Assembly: GCA_964504565.1 (NCBI GenBank)
Contig: CAZDEY010000011.1
Coordinates: 1 to 64,000, forward strand
Direction of reading: 5' to 3'
DNA from: Cesiribacter sp964504565
Lineage (GTDB): Bacteria; Bacteroidota; Bacteroidia; Cytophagales; Cyclobacteriaceae
DNA length: 64,000 nt
The first letter of the stretch is position 1, and every line of letters begins with the position of its first letter. Position numbers and translations under genes: made by a program. A model generated the notes under the pieces. The model was not told where the DNA came from, did no database searches, and saw only the letters and a list, made by a program, of their open reading frames with translations. Shown one piece after another: positions 17,175-25,476 of this stretch.

Positions 17175-19097
17175 ATGATATCCATCAATAATTTAAGCTA
17201 CTTTTTGGGCGACCGGGCCCTGTACGATGAAGCTAACCTTCATATTAAACCTAAGGAAAGAATTGGGTTAGTAGGTCTTAATGGTACCGGTAAAAGTACC
17301 TTGCTTAGGTTAATTGATGGTGAATATCAGGCCGATGGCGGCTCTATTGAAATGAGTAAGGATACCACCTTGGGCTTTCTTAACCAGGACTTACTTAGCT
17401 ACCAAACCGACGATAGCATACTTACCGTAGCCATGCAGGCCTTTGGCGAAGCAGTGGAAATTCAGCGAAAGATTGAGAAAGTCCTTCACCAAATGGAAGT
17501 GGCCTATGAGGATAAGCTGGTAGACAAACTTACCCGCCTGCAAGAAGAATTTGAGCGGCTGGACGGCTACACCATGCAGGCTAAAGCCGAGGCCGTACTG
17601 GAAGGTATAGGGTTCAGGACCGAAGATTTGCACCGCCCGCTTCGGCAATTCAGTGGCGGGTGGCGTATGCGGGTTATGCTAACAAAATTGCTTCTTCAGC
17701 AGCCTAATTTATTAATGCTGGATGAGCCCACCAACCACCTTGACCTTCCCTCTATTCAGTGGCTGGAGAACTACCTGAAAACCTACGAAGGCGCTTATAT
17801 TGTGGTATCGCACGACCAGGAGTTTCTGGATAACACGGTGAGTACGGTGGTAGAAGTTAGCGGGGCCCAACTTAACCAGTACACCGGCAATTACACCCAG
17901 TATCTGGAAGAAAAAGCCCAGCGCAATGAAATACAGAAAAACGCTTATGAAAACCAGCAGCAGGCTATAAAGCAGACGGAACGTTTTATTGAGCGCTTCC
18001 GAAGTAAAGCCAGTAAGTCGCGTCAGGTACAAAGCCGGGTAAAAGCACTAGAGAAAATGGATGTTATCGATGATGTGATGGAAGAGAACCGTCGTATGAA
18101 CTTCCAGTTTAGGTTGGCCAAGCCCAGCGGTAAATCGGTAGTGCATTTGAAGGATATAGACAAAGCCTACGGCGATCTGCAAATCTTAAATGCAGCCACT
18201 GCTGAAATTCGTCGCGGCGATAAAATTGCCTTAATCGGCGCTAATGGTAAAGGTAAAAGTACGCTGCTGCGCATAATAGATGGCTCCGAAAAACTTCAGG
18301 GCGGGGAACGTACCGAGGGCTACAATGTAATGAAGGCCTTTTACGCCCAGCACCAGTTAGAAAGTTTGGGTATGGACAATGACCTGCTGGGCGAGCTAAA
18401 AATGGCCGGTAGCGATAAGACGGAAGGTGAACTCCGGGCCCTACTGGGCTGCTTTTTGTTCACCAACGATGAGGTATACAAAAAAATAAAGGTATTGAGC
18501 GGGGGCGAAAAAAGCCGGGTTGCCTTAGCCAAAACCCTGTTGAGCGAAGCCAACTTTTTACTACTTGACGAACCTACCAACCACCTTGATCTTCAGAGTG
18601 TAAATATTCTAATTCAGGCACTGCAGCAGTATGAAGGCAGCTTTATAACTGTAAGCCACAACCGCCACTTTATACAGGAAATTGCCAATAAAATCTGGTG
18701 GATAGAAGGGCAGGAAATTAAGGAGTACCCGGGCACCTATCAGGAATATAAGTGGTGGCGCGCCAAACAAGATGCCGAGCAGGAAACTCAAGCTAAAACC
18801 AATGCTGTACAAGGCAAAGAAAAGCCTAAGCCCGAAAAAAAGGAGCGAACCCCCCGCGCCGATGCGGAGATAAAGCAGCTATACAAGCAACTGGAAATGG
18901 CCGAAAAAGCGGTAGTGGATGCTGAGGCCGAAGTTGCCCGTTTAGAACACGAATTGGCCCAGCCAGTCGTTTACGGCGACCCTGACCGCATGCTGGAAGT
19001 AAACACCCAGTTTAACACCGCCCAAAAAACGCTGGAAGATGCCCAGGCCGATTGGGATAAACTAGCCGGTGATATTGAGAAGCTGGAGCAGGAGTAA
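17175..19097 (+). CDS. ABC-F family ATP-binding protein
   Basis: This is a 640-residue soluble protein with two ABC ATPase domains and no membrane segments, so it is an ABC-F translation factor or ribosome-associated ATPase (Uup/YheS-like). Walker A motifs are GLNGTGKS and GANGKGKS. Signatures are FSGGWRMR and LSGGEKSR, and both halves carry LDEPTNHLDL. The charged linker lies between the domains, and the C-terminal 90 residues form a Lys/Glu-rich coiled coil as in Uup. ATG at 17175 is chosen over the upstream in-frame ATG at 17136, because a consensus promoter sits between them. Confidence 0.95.
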   Translation: MISINNLSYFLGDRALYDEANLHIKPKERIGLVGLNGTGKSTLLRLIDGEYQADGGSIEMSKDTTLGFLNQDLLSYQTDDSILTVAMQAFGEAVEIQRKIEKVLHQMEVAYEDKLVDKLTRLQEEFERLDGYTMQAKAEAVLEGIGFRTEDLHRPLRQFSGGWRMRVMLTKLLLQQPNLLMLDEPTNHLDLPSIQWLENYLKTYEGAYIVVSHDQEFLDNTVSTVVEVSGAQLNQYTGNYTQYLEEKAQRNEIQKNAYENQQQAIKQTERFIERFRSKASKSRQVQSRVKALEKMDVIDDVMEENRRMNFQFRLAKPSGKSVVHLKDIDKAYGDLQILNAATAEIRRGDKIALIGANGKGKSTLLRIIDGSEKLQGGERTEGYNVMKAFYAQHQLESLGMDNDLLGELKMAGSDKTEGELRALLGCFLFTNDEVYKKIKVLSGGEKSRVALAKTLLSEANFLLLDEPTNHLDLQSVNILIQALQQYEGSFITVSHNRHFIQEIANKIWWIEGQEIKEYPGTYQEYKWWRAKQDAEQETQAKTNAVQGKEKPKPEKKERTPRADAEIKQLYKQLEMAEKAVVDAEAEVARLEHELAQPVVYGDPDRMLEVNTQFNTAQKTLEDAQADWDKLAGDIEKLEQE

Positions 19098-19120
19098 CTA
19101 TTTAGGATATCAACAATATC

Positions 19121-20515
19121 ATGAAATTTTTAGCTCATAGTAAAATTACCTCATGGCCTTTCATAGGGGCCTTGATGTTACTACTAGCTAATGATTTTGT
19201 TCTAAAATATCATTTTCCCGGGCTGATTACAGGAAAGTTATCCGATATATCAGGGTTATTTGTATTTATAATATTTTTTAGATCAATTCTTCCCGAAAGA
19301 TTTAAAATAGAGCTTTATGTCTCAATTGCAATTTTATTTCTTCTTTGGAAAAGTCCGTTCTCTCAAACCTTTATAGAAGCCTTTAGTAGAAATTTTTATT
19401 CTATTGATAGGGTAGTAGATATTACTGATTTGCTGGTGCTTTTATTACTTCCGGCATACTTTAGATTCGAGACTTTTGAATGGAAGAAAATTTCAATAAG
19501 CCCAGTGTTGATAGGTTCTATTGCAATTTTTGCGTTTTGCTCTACCAGTATAGCACGCCCCTATCTTACTTTTGAATATCCTCAATATCTACTCTTGAAA
19601 TATTTAAAGGATGGGGAACAGCCACGCCCTGACATAACAACTATAATAGATTCGGTCAATTCAGATACGTTGGCGTTACAAAGATTTGATGGTATACCTA
19701 TTAATAAGTATCCTCTTATTAAAGATGACTACGCTACAAATCAGGTTAGAGATCAGTTGTTGTGGTTTGCGTTAGAAGAGCTAACCAAATCACACCCCGT
19801 AGATTCATTGAAAATAGATGATTTCCTGGTTAAGGGCGAAAAGAATATAGTATTTACTACAGACTCAACAATTGAAAATTTATCATTCCTAAATTCTCGT
19901 CTGAATGGTAGCTATAGCAAGTTTAATTTGGATGGAGAATTGTTAGTGACAGGCTTCTATAATCTAGGTGCCCCAGACTCTATATGGAATTATTTTACCG
20001 CCAGTGGTGAGGTATTAAAGAAAGAAGTTTTTGAAAATAGGGAATTAGCAAGCCGGTCGGTTTATAGTTCAGCTCCGGTTCAAACGGAGTCATTTCTAGC
20101 TAGGCGGGGAAAGATAAAGGTACTATACGCTATACTTATCGTGATGGTAACTTTAATGCTAGGTACCATCTATTGGATTTATATAGGACGGAACAAGTCA
20201 AAGAATGTATATGATTTTTCGTGGGTATTCACTATTGTTTATCCAGTTGCAGTTAGTGCTTTAGCATTTAGTCTTCTATTAGTTATACCTTATTTTACCT
20301 TTACAGATTTCTTTCCTCTTAGCGGAATCCTTAACCTGATTATCTATTTCATAATTTCTTTGCTAGTATATATTGTGCTCTTAATTATAAAGCCGCTACG
20401 GGTTAAGCAATTTTACATACAATATATGCTTATAAATGCTTTCGTATTATGCCTTTATGAGCTTATTCACTTTATTTTCAAACTAGAAAATGAGGTGCTA
20501 ACCCTAGATTTTTGA
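19121..20515 (+). CDS. Hypothetical multi-spanning membrane protein
   Basis: This 464-residue protein has four N-terminal hydrophobic segments within about residues 12-155, a soluble middle part (about 160-330) and four or so C-terminal helices (about 330-455). The N-terminal words LLLANDFVLKYHFPGLITGK and LSDISGLFVFIIFF recur in uncharacterised Bacteroidota membrane proteins. The gene is clearly more AT-rich than its neighbours, which may indicate transfer or relaxed selection. It begins 23 bases after the ABC-F gene. Function unknown. Confidence 0.75.
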   Translation: MKFLAHSKITSWPFIGALMLLLANDFVLKYHFPGLITGKLSDISGLFVFIIFFRSILPERFKIELYVSIAILFLLWKSPFSQTFIEAFSRNFYSIDRVVDITDLLVLLLLPAYFRFETFEWKKISISPVLIGSIAIFAFCSTSIARPYLTFEYPQYLLLKYLKDGEQPRPDITTIIDSVNSDTLALQRFDGIPINKYPLIKDDYATNQVRDQLLWFALEELTKSHPVDSLKIDDFLVKGEKNIVFTTDSTIENLSFLNSRLNGSYSKFNLDGELLVTGFYNLGAPDSIWNYFTASGEVLKKEVFENRELASRSVYSSAPVQTESFLARRGKIKVLYAILIVMVTLMLGTIYWIYIGRNKSKNVYDFSWVFTIVYPVAVSALAFSLLLVIPYFTFTDFFPLSGILNLIIYFIISLLVYIVLLIIKPLRVKQFYIQYMLINAFVLCLYELIHFIFKLENEVLTLDF

Positions 20516-20719
20516 TATTTGTCAAACAAAAATTTGCGTTTCTCGAAAATTTTGCTTATAATAAGGAGTATGCAGTAGCGCGCTAATCACTTTCAAGATT
20601 GGCAGTTTTTGAAGCCCCCCGCTACATTTCTTCGCTTGAGTATTCACCAGTTAACAGGCTGTTACCCTCTAGCTTTCGCCGCTGCTTCGTAAATAATTTA
20701 TATAACCAAACCCAATAAT

Positions 20720-21145
20720 ATGCTTTATAGCCGTAAAGAAACCCGTGAGTATGATAACGTTGCCGAAAGAATTGTAAACTACGCCCGCCAGACCGGCTTC
20801 CAAAATATCAAAGCCGACTTTGATGGCTACGAAAGCCCCGCTTCGCTTTCAATGGTGAATAGCGACATTAGCTATACCCCCGATTTTACCGCCGTGCGCG
20901 GCGATAAAAAACATTACTTTGAACTGGTAGTGAAAAACACCAACGAAGATGACGTACAGAGCCTAATCAGCAAATGGAAAGCCCTGGAAATGATTGCCGG
21001 GCTAAAAGGTGGTAAATTACACCTAATTATACCAAATGGTAGCTACAAATTTGCCAGCCAGGTTAAAAAAGACCACAACCTGGATGTGGAACTAACCAAG
21101 CTTAAAGACCTACCGAAAGTAGAGCTAGAAGCTGAACTAGCTTAA
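20720..21145 (+). CDS. Hypothetical protein with possible restriction-endonuclease-like core
   Basis: This 141-residue cytoplasmic protein has no signal or membrane segment. The central part, SYTPDFTAVRGDKKHYFELV, followed by a helix and the strand KLHLIIPNGSYKF, resembles the layout of PD-(D/E)xK nuclease-like folds. However, the final ExK element is not canonical (FELVVK). A perfect terminator hairpin follows. Function unknown; the fold proposal is inference. Confidence 0.65.
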   Translation: MLYSRKETREYDNVAERIVNYARQTGFQNIKADFDGYESPASLSMVNSDISYTPDFTAVRGDKKHYFELVVKNTNEDDVQSLISKWKALEMIAGLKGGKLHLIIPNGSYKFASQVKKDHNLDVELTKLKDLPKVELEAELA

Positions 21146-21165
21146 AAAATTTATCCTTCCTCAAT

Positions 21166-21202
21166 AAAAAGGCCAGTGAAAATAATTTCACTGGCCTTTT
21201 CT
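21166..21202. terminator. Bidirectional terminator, 15-bp stem
   Basis: AAAAGGCCAGTGAAA and TTTCACTGGCCTTTT form a perfect stem with a 4-nt loop between two convergent genes. T or A runs lie on both sides. Confidence 0.92.
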
Positions 21203-21209
21203 TCTTATC

Positions 21210-21270
21210 AACCTATATGGTCTTTAGTCTCTAGTCTCAAATCTAACTTCTAACATCTAGCTTCTAATAT
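21210..21270. repeat. Mosaic low-complexity intergenic segment C
   Basis: This short segment contains TCTAACTTCTAA (21242-21253) and CTAGCTTCTA (21257-21266), the reverse complements of exact words in segment B. It also has TCTCTAGTCTC-type repeats. It sits between a terminator and the stop of the acyl-CoA dehydrogenase. Confidence 0.75.
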
Positions 21271-22538
21271 CTACTTAAACGCCGGAATACCGGTAATTTC
21301 GTTTCCTAAAATTAGTAGATGAATATCGTGGGTGCCTTCGTAAGTAACCACACTTTCCAAGTTAGCCATATGGCGCATTACGGGGTACTCTCCGGTAATA
21401 CCCATACCGCCCAACATTTGGCGGGCCTCACGGGCAATATTTAGGGCAATTTCCACACTATTGCGCTTAGCTAATGAAATCTGTGGAGTTGTTGCTTTGC
21501 CTTCGTTGAACAATGAACCTAACCGCCAGCAAATTAATTGAGCCTTAGTAATTTCAGTCAACATCTCCGAAAGCTTTTTCTGCTGAAGCTGGAAAGAAGC
21601 AATAGGCTTATCGAACTGGTGGCGCTCCAGTGCGTAGCGGCGGGCCGTATCGTAACAGTCCATGGCCGCACCCAAAGCACCCCAGCTAATGCCGTAGCGG
21701 GCACTATCCAGGCACATAAGTGGCGCGCCTAAGCCACTTTTATTCGGCAGTAAATTTTCTTTCGGCACTTTTNNNNNNNNNNCAGGCCCCGGATGTCGGG
21801 AAATACATTCTCCTTGGGTACCCGCACGTTTTCGAATACCAGTTCCCCGGTGATGCTGGCGCGTAGGCTCCACTTATTGTGGGTAGTAGGGGTAGAGAAA
21901 CCTTCCATTCCGCGCTCCACCACTAGTCCGTGAATGCGGCCTTCTTCGTTCTTGGCCCAAACTACGGCCACATCAGCAAAGGGGGCGTTGCTAATCCACA
22001 TTTTGCTACCGTTCAAAAGATAATGGTCGCCCTTATCCTTAAAGTTGGGGAGCATACCGCTGGGGTTACTGCCGTGATTGGGTTCAGTTAGGCCAAAACA
22101 CCCCAGCCACTCACCGCTGGCCAGTTTAGGGAGGTATTTTTTGCGTTGCTCCTCATTGCCAAATTTATAAATCGGGTACATTACCAACGAACCCTGAACG
22201 CTGGCCGTAGAACGCATACCGCTATCGCCGCGCTCAATTTCCTGCATAATAAGGCCGTAGCTTATATAGTCCATTCCGCCGCCGCCGTACTCCTGCGGAA
22301 TGGTAGGGCCAAAGGCGCCTACATCACCAAACTTTTTAACTATTTCGCGCGGAAAATAGGCTTCTTGGGCCCATTCTTCAATGTGCGGGGTAATTTCTTT
22401 TTTTACAAAATCGCGAACACTCCGGCGTACCAGTTTGTGCTCCTCGGTCAATAAATCGTCAATCTGGTAAAAATCCGGTGACTCAAACTGATCGACAAAC
22501 GCCCGCTTTTGCGGAGCTTCTGTGGCCTGAACTGACAT
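21271..22538 (-). CDS. Glutaryl-CoA-type acyl-CoA dehydrogenase, broken by 10-N gap
   Basis: This is an FAD acyl-CoA dehydrogenase resembling glutaryl-CoA dehydrogenase, which oxidises and decarboxylates glutaryl-CoA in lysine/tryptophan breakdown. The N-terminal 252 residues include GAFGPTIPQEYGGGGMDYIS, the FAD/substrate segment CFGLTEPNHGSNPSGM and WISNAPFADVAVVWAK. The last 166 residues include SARYGISWGALGAAMDCYDTA and the C-terminal VVTYEGTHDIHLLILG with the catalytic-type Glu. The halves are in different frames across the Ns. Each flank encodes the same region (RVPKENVFPDIRGL versus KVPKENLLPNKSGL), so the two may not come from one gene. Start at ATG 22538. Confidence 0.85.
21773..21782. 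other. Assembly gap (10 N) inside the acyl-CoA dehydrogenase
   Basis: The flanks are in different frames, and both encode the VPKEN..P...GL segment with clearly different codons. This is not a simple 10-base hole. Confidence 0.95.
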
Positions 22539-22604
22539 AAAACTTTTTTTAATTCGGGTAGAATACTCAATTTTACAACCGCAACGCAAACGTATTAGTG
22601 CGCT

Positions 22605-23570
22605 ATGGAACGGGAATTAGACACGAATATAGTAGAAAAAATCAGGAAACTGGAAGCCAAGTACGCCGCTATGGGTCAAGACCTTGGCTCTTACCTGGAA
22701 GGCTTACTTCAGGCCGATTACCTTAATTACTGGGAATATATTAATCTGGATACTATGCTGACCCTTCAGCAGCCTAAAACGCCTTATCCGGATGAGATGA
22801 TTTTCATCTGCTACCACCAGATTACTGAATTGTACTTTAAACTTATTCTGCACGAGCTGGAGCAAATTACCCAGTCAGAAGCAGTAGGCCCAGAATTTTT
22901 CCTAGAAAGAGTTAACCGATGTAACCGTTACTTCGAGAATCTGGCGCATAGCTTCGAGATAATGGTTGAAGGCATGGAGCCGGCTCAGTTTATGCAATTC
23001 CGTATGAGTTTGCTGCCGGCCAGCGGTTTCCAAAGTGCCCAGTACCGCATGATTGAGCTGCATTGTACGGATTTAACGAATCTACTGCCGGAAGAAAAGC
23101 GCGCCGATGTGCCGGAAGACTACTCGGCTGAGGAACTAATTAAGGGTATTTATTGGCAAAGCGGGGCCACCGAACTGGAAAGCGGAAAAAAAACGCTTAC
23201 CCTGCGGCAGTTTGAACATAAGTACACCGATACCTTTCTGAAAATTATTCATAGAAAGAAGAAAACTAACCTTCGCCAACAATTTTTAAACTACTACCAG
23301 GATGCCCCCAACCGCTTGGAAATTGTAGATGCCCTGCGCCGGTTCGATTTATTGGTGAACGTGTACTGGAGGTTGGCTCACTATAAAAGTGCTGTACGCT
23401 ACCTGCAGGCCGCAGAAGGCGATGCCCCGGCCACCGGTGGGACTAACTGGCAAAAATATTTGCCGCCCCGTTTTCAAAAAGTGCGTTTCTTTCCGGAATT
23501 GTGGAACGAAGAAGAGATTCAGGATTGGGGGAAAAGTTGGGTTTTGAAAGAAATCTTTCATCAGCAATAG
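22605..23570 (+). CDS. kynA: Tryptophan 2,3-dioxygenase family protein
   Basis: This 321-residue haem dioxygenase of the TDO family opens the indole ring of tryptophan to N-formylkynurenine. Diagnostic segments are ICYHQITELYFKLILHELEQ (about 68-87), with the haem-region His, QFRMSLLPASGFQSAQYR (about 130-147), and the C-terminal VYWRLAHYKSAVRYLQ with TGGTNWQKYL. It is divergent from the acyl-CoA dehydrogenase, whose glutaryl-CoA-type activity could lie further down tryptophan catabolism, although no other kyn genes are in the window. The next gene starts close behind. Confidence 0.93.
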   Translation: MERELDTNIVEKIRKLEAKYAAMGQDLGSYLEGLLQADYLNYWEYINLDTMLTLQQPKTPYPDEMIFICYHQITELYFKLILHELEQITQSEAVGPEFFLERVNRCNRYFENLAHSFEIMVEGMEPAQFMQFRMSLLPASGFQSAQYRMIELHCTDLTNLLPEEKRADVPEDYSAEELIKGIYWQSGATELESGKKTLTLRQFEHKYTDTFLKIIHRKKKTNLRQQFLNYYQDAPNRLEIVDALRRFDLLVNVYWRLAHYKSAVRYLQAAEGDAPATGGTNWQKYLPPRFQKVRFFPELWNEEEIQDWGKSWVLKEIFHQQ

Positions 23571-23633
23571 AGCACTGCGTACCTAAGCCGTTAATTTAGT
23601 AACTTGCGTACTATCCGGAATTGGGTGTTAAGG

Positions 23634-25475
23634 GTGTCAAAACTTGCTTTACATAGGTTCTTTCTTTTCGTCGCACTGAGTTGCGGGTTAACTAGCTACG
23701 CCCAAAATAAGCGGGTAGAAGTATTTTATGATGCCCGCCAGAAAATACCCAAGCAAATATTCTACGTTTCCGATACCCTTAGTATGGAGTTAGACGGGCC
23801 GTATTCAGCCTACTACATGAATGGCAAGCTAAAGGAAAAGGGACAGTACCAGCGCGATACAGCCACTGGCTACTGGGAGTACTTTTATGAAAATGGCGAG
23901 CCTAAAATGAAGGGCGAACTAAAAAACGGTTCAAACTGGGGTACCTGGACCTACTATTTTGAAAGCGGATCGCCCAGTATGGAAGGACCAATTTTTGATG
24001 GTATGCGCCAGGGCGATTGGGTACATTACTACGAGAGCGGAAGCGTAAAGCGTAAAGGCCGCTATCTGGATAACAAAACCGTAGGAATCTGGAATTATTT
24101 TTACGAAAGTCCTACCGAAAAATATGGTTCGCTAAAAGCCCAAGCCTTCTACGAAAACGGTATAGGCTCATACAAAGAGTTTTACCCGGATGAAGGCGTA
24201 AAAGCGGAAGGCTTGTATATAGATGGGAAAAGCGAAGGCAATTGGACCTATTACTATAAAGACGGTACAGTTGAAGCCTCCGGGGAGTTTCGCGATGGGC
24301 TACGCAATGGAATCTGGAAGTTTTACCACGAAAACGGTGAGCTTTCTGCTACCGGAAAATACCGTGAAGGTATACGCCAGGGAGACTGGAAATTTTACAA
24401 CGACAACGGTACGCTCAGTAGCGAAGGCAAAATTTTAAACGGAGAAAAAGAAGGTTTTTGGCAGGTTTACGATCAGTTCGGAGAGTTTAAAGGTGAGGGC
24501 AATTTTGTAAAAGGCGAGGGTCAATACAAAGAATTTTACGAAAGCGGTAAAATAAAAACCGTAGGTACTATTCAGAACGATAAGTTTGAAGGGGAGTGGG
24601 AGTACTATTACGAAAACGGCCGCCTGGAAGGAAAAGCCCATTTTAAAGATGGAAAAGGGTATTACTACGGCTACTACCCCGATGGCACCCTAAATATGGA
24701 AGGCGAGGTTGAGAACGGAAAGCGAGTAGGTACCTGGAAAATGTATAAACCCGGCGGAGAGCTAAGTGGTTATTATAAAGTTTTCTATGAAGAAAACCAG
24801 CCGGTATACCGTATTGTAGAAGAAAAAGAGCCGCCTAAAGAAGATAAATCCAATTACGATTTGCCGGGCTACCGCTTCCCAACCCGGGGCTTTCGCTACT
24901 TTCGTCCTCAAATAAACGAATTTAAGGCCATGATCGTAGGCACTAACCCCTTCGGTAGTTTGCTGGGTAATTGGCCGCTAAACGTAGAGTATTACATTCA
25001 GGAGCGCTTAGGCTACGAGTTGCAAGTTTCTTATTTGCGCAGCCCATTCTACCACCGCCATTCTCCAATGGTTATTGGCGATACATATTACCAGGGAATT
25101 TCGGTAGCCATGCGGCAAAAATTTTACCAACCGGATAATAAGTTAGGTATGGTTTGGTTTGGGCACGAACTTCGGGCATCGCCGGTTCAGTATGCCTCGG
25201 CTTATCAGGCCGGCAACGGAAACTATAGCAAAGCTGAAGTAGAATCGATAAAAATGGAATATAGCCTGCTGATTGGCGACAGGATTAGTGAAAACTCGGC
25301 CGGTAAAGGCTGGACGGTAGATGTATTTGCCGGCATAGGAATTGGGTATCAGTTTGTAGGTAGTATAAGTAATAACGCGCCGGACGGAGTGCTTTCCGAG
25401 GTTCGGGACAAAAACCTGACCCTGCCGATACGAGTAGGTTTTACCATAGGCTACGCCTTCGATAGAATTAAATAG
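23634..25475 (+). CDS. Exported MORN-repeat (YwqK-like) protein with C-terminal barrel-like domain
   Basis: This protein of about 613 residues has a signal peptide (ending near LTSYAQ), a long array of about 15 MORN-variant repeats such as GEWEYYYENGRLEGKA and GTWKMYKPGGEL (about 45-400), and a C-terminal domain of about 180 residues. That domain has alternating aromatic/hydrophobic strands and resembles a small outer-membrane barrel (DUF3575-like). No ATG begins the frame. GTG at 23634 gives the cleanest signal peptide; GTG 23625 or TTG 23604 are alternatives. The next gene starts one base after its stop, so the two are co-transcribed. Function unknown; an outer-membrane location is inferred. 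Confidence 0.85.
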   Translation: MSKLALHRFFLFVALSCGLTSYAQNKRVEVFYDARQKIPKQIFYVSDTLSMELDGPYSAYYMNGKLKEKGQYQRDTATGYWEYFYENGEPKMKGELKNGSNWGTWTYYFESGSPSMEGPIFDGMRQGDWVHYYESGSVKRKGRYLDNKTVGIWNYFYESPTEKYGSLKAQAFYENGIGSYKEFYPDEGVKAEGLYIDGKSEGNWTYYYKDGTVEASGEFRDGLRNGIWKFYHENGELSATGKYREGIRQGDWKFYNDNGTLSSEGKILNGEKEGFWQVYDQFGEFKGEGNFVKGEGQYKEFYESGKIKTVGTIQNDKFEGEWEYYYENGRLEGKAHFKDGKGYYYGYYPDGTLNMEGEVENGKRVGTWKMYKPGGELSGYYKVFYEENQPVYRIVEEKEPPKEDKSNYDLPGYRFPTRGFRYFRPQINEFKAMIVGTNPFGSLLGNWPLNVEYYIQERLGYELQVSYLRSPFYHRHSPMVIGDTYYQGISVAMRQKFYQPDNKLGMVWFGHELRASPVQYASAYQAGNGNYSKAEVESIKMEYSLLIGDRISENSAGKGWTVDVFAGIGIGYQFVGSISNNAPDGVLSEVRDKNLTLPIRVGFTIGYAFDRIK

Positions 25476-25476
25476 T

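Noticed and set aside
21271..22538. Acyl-CoA dehydrogenase as a true pseudogene
   Set aside because: The frame break coincides with the N run and not with a stop or indel in known sequence.
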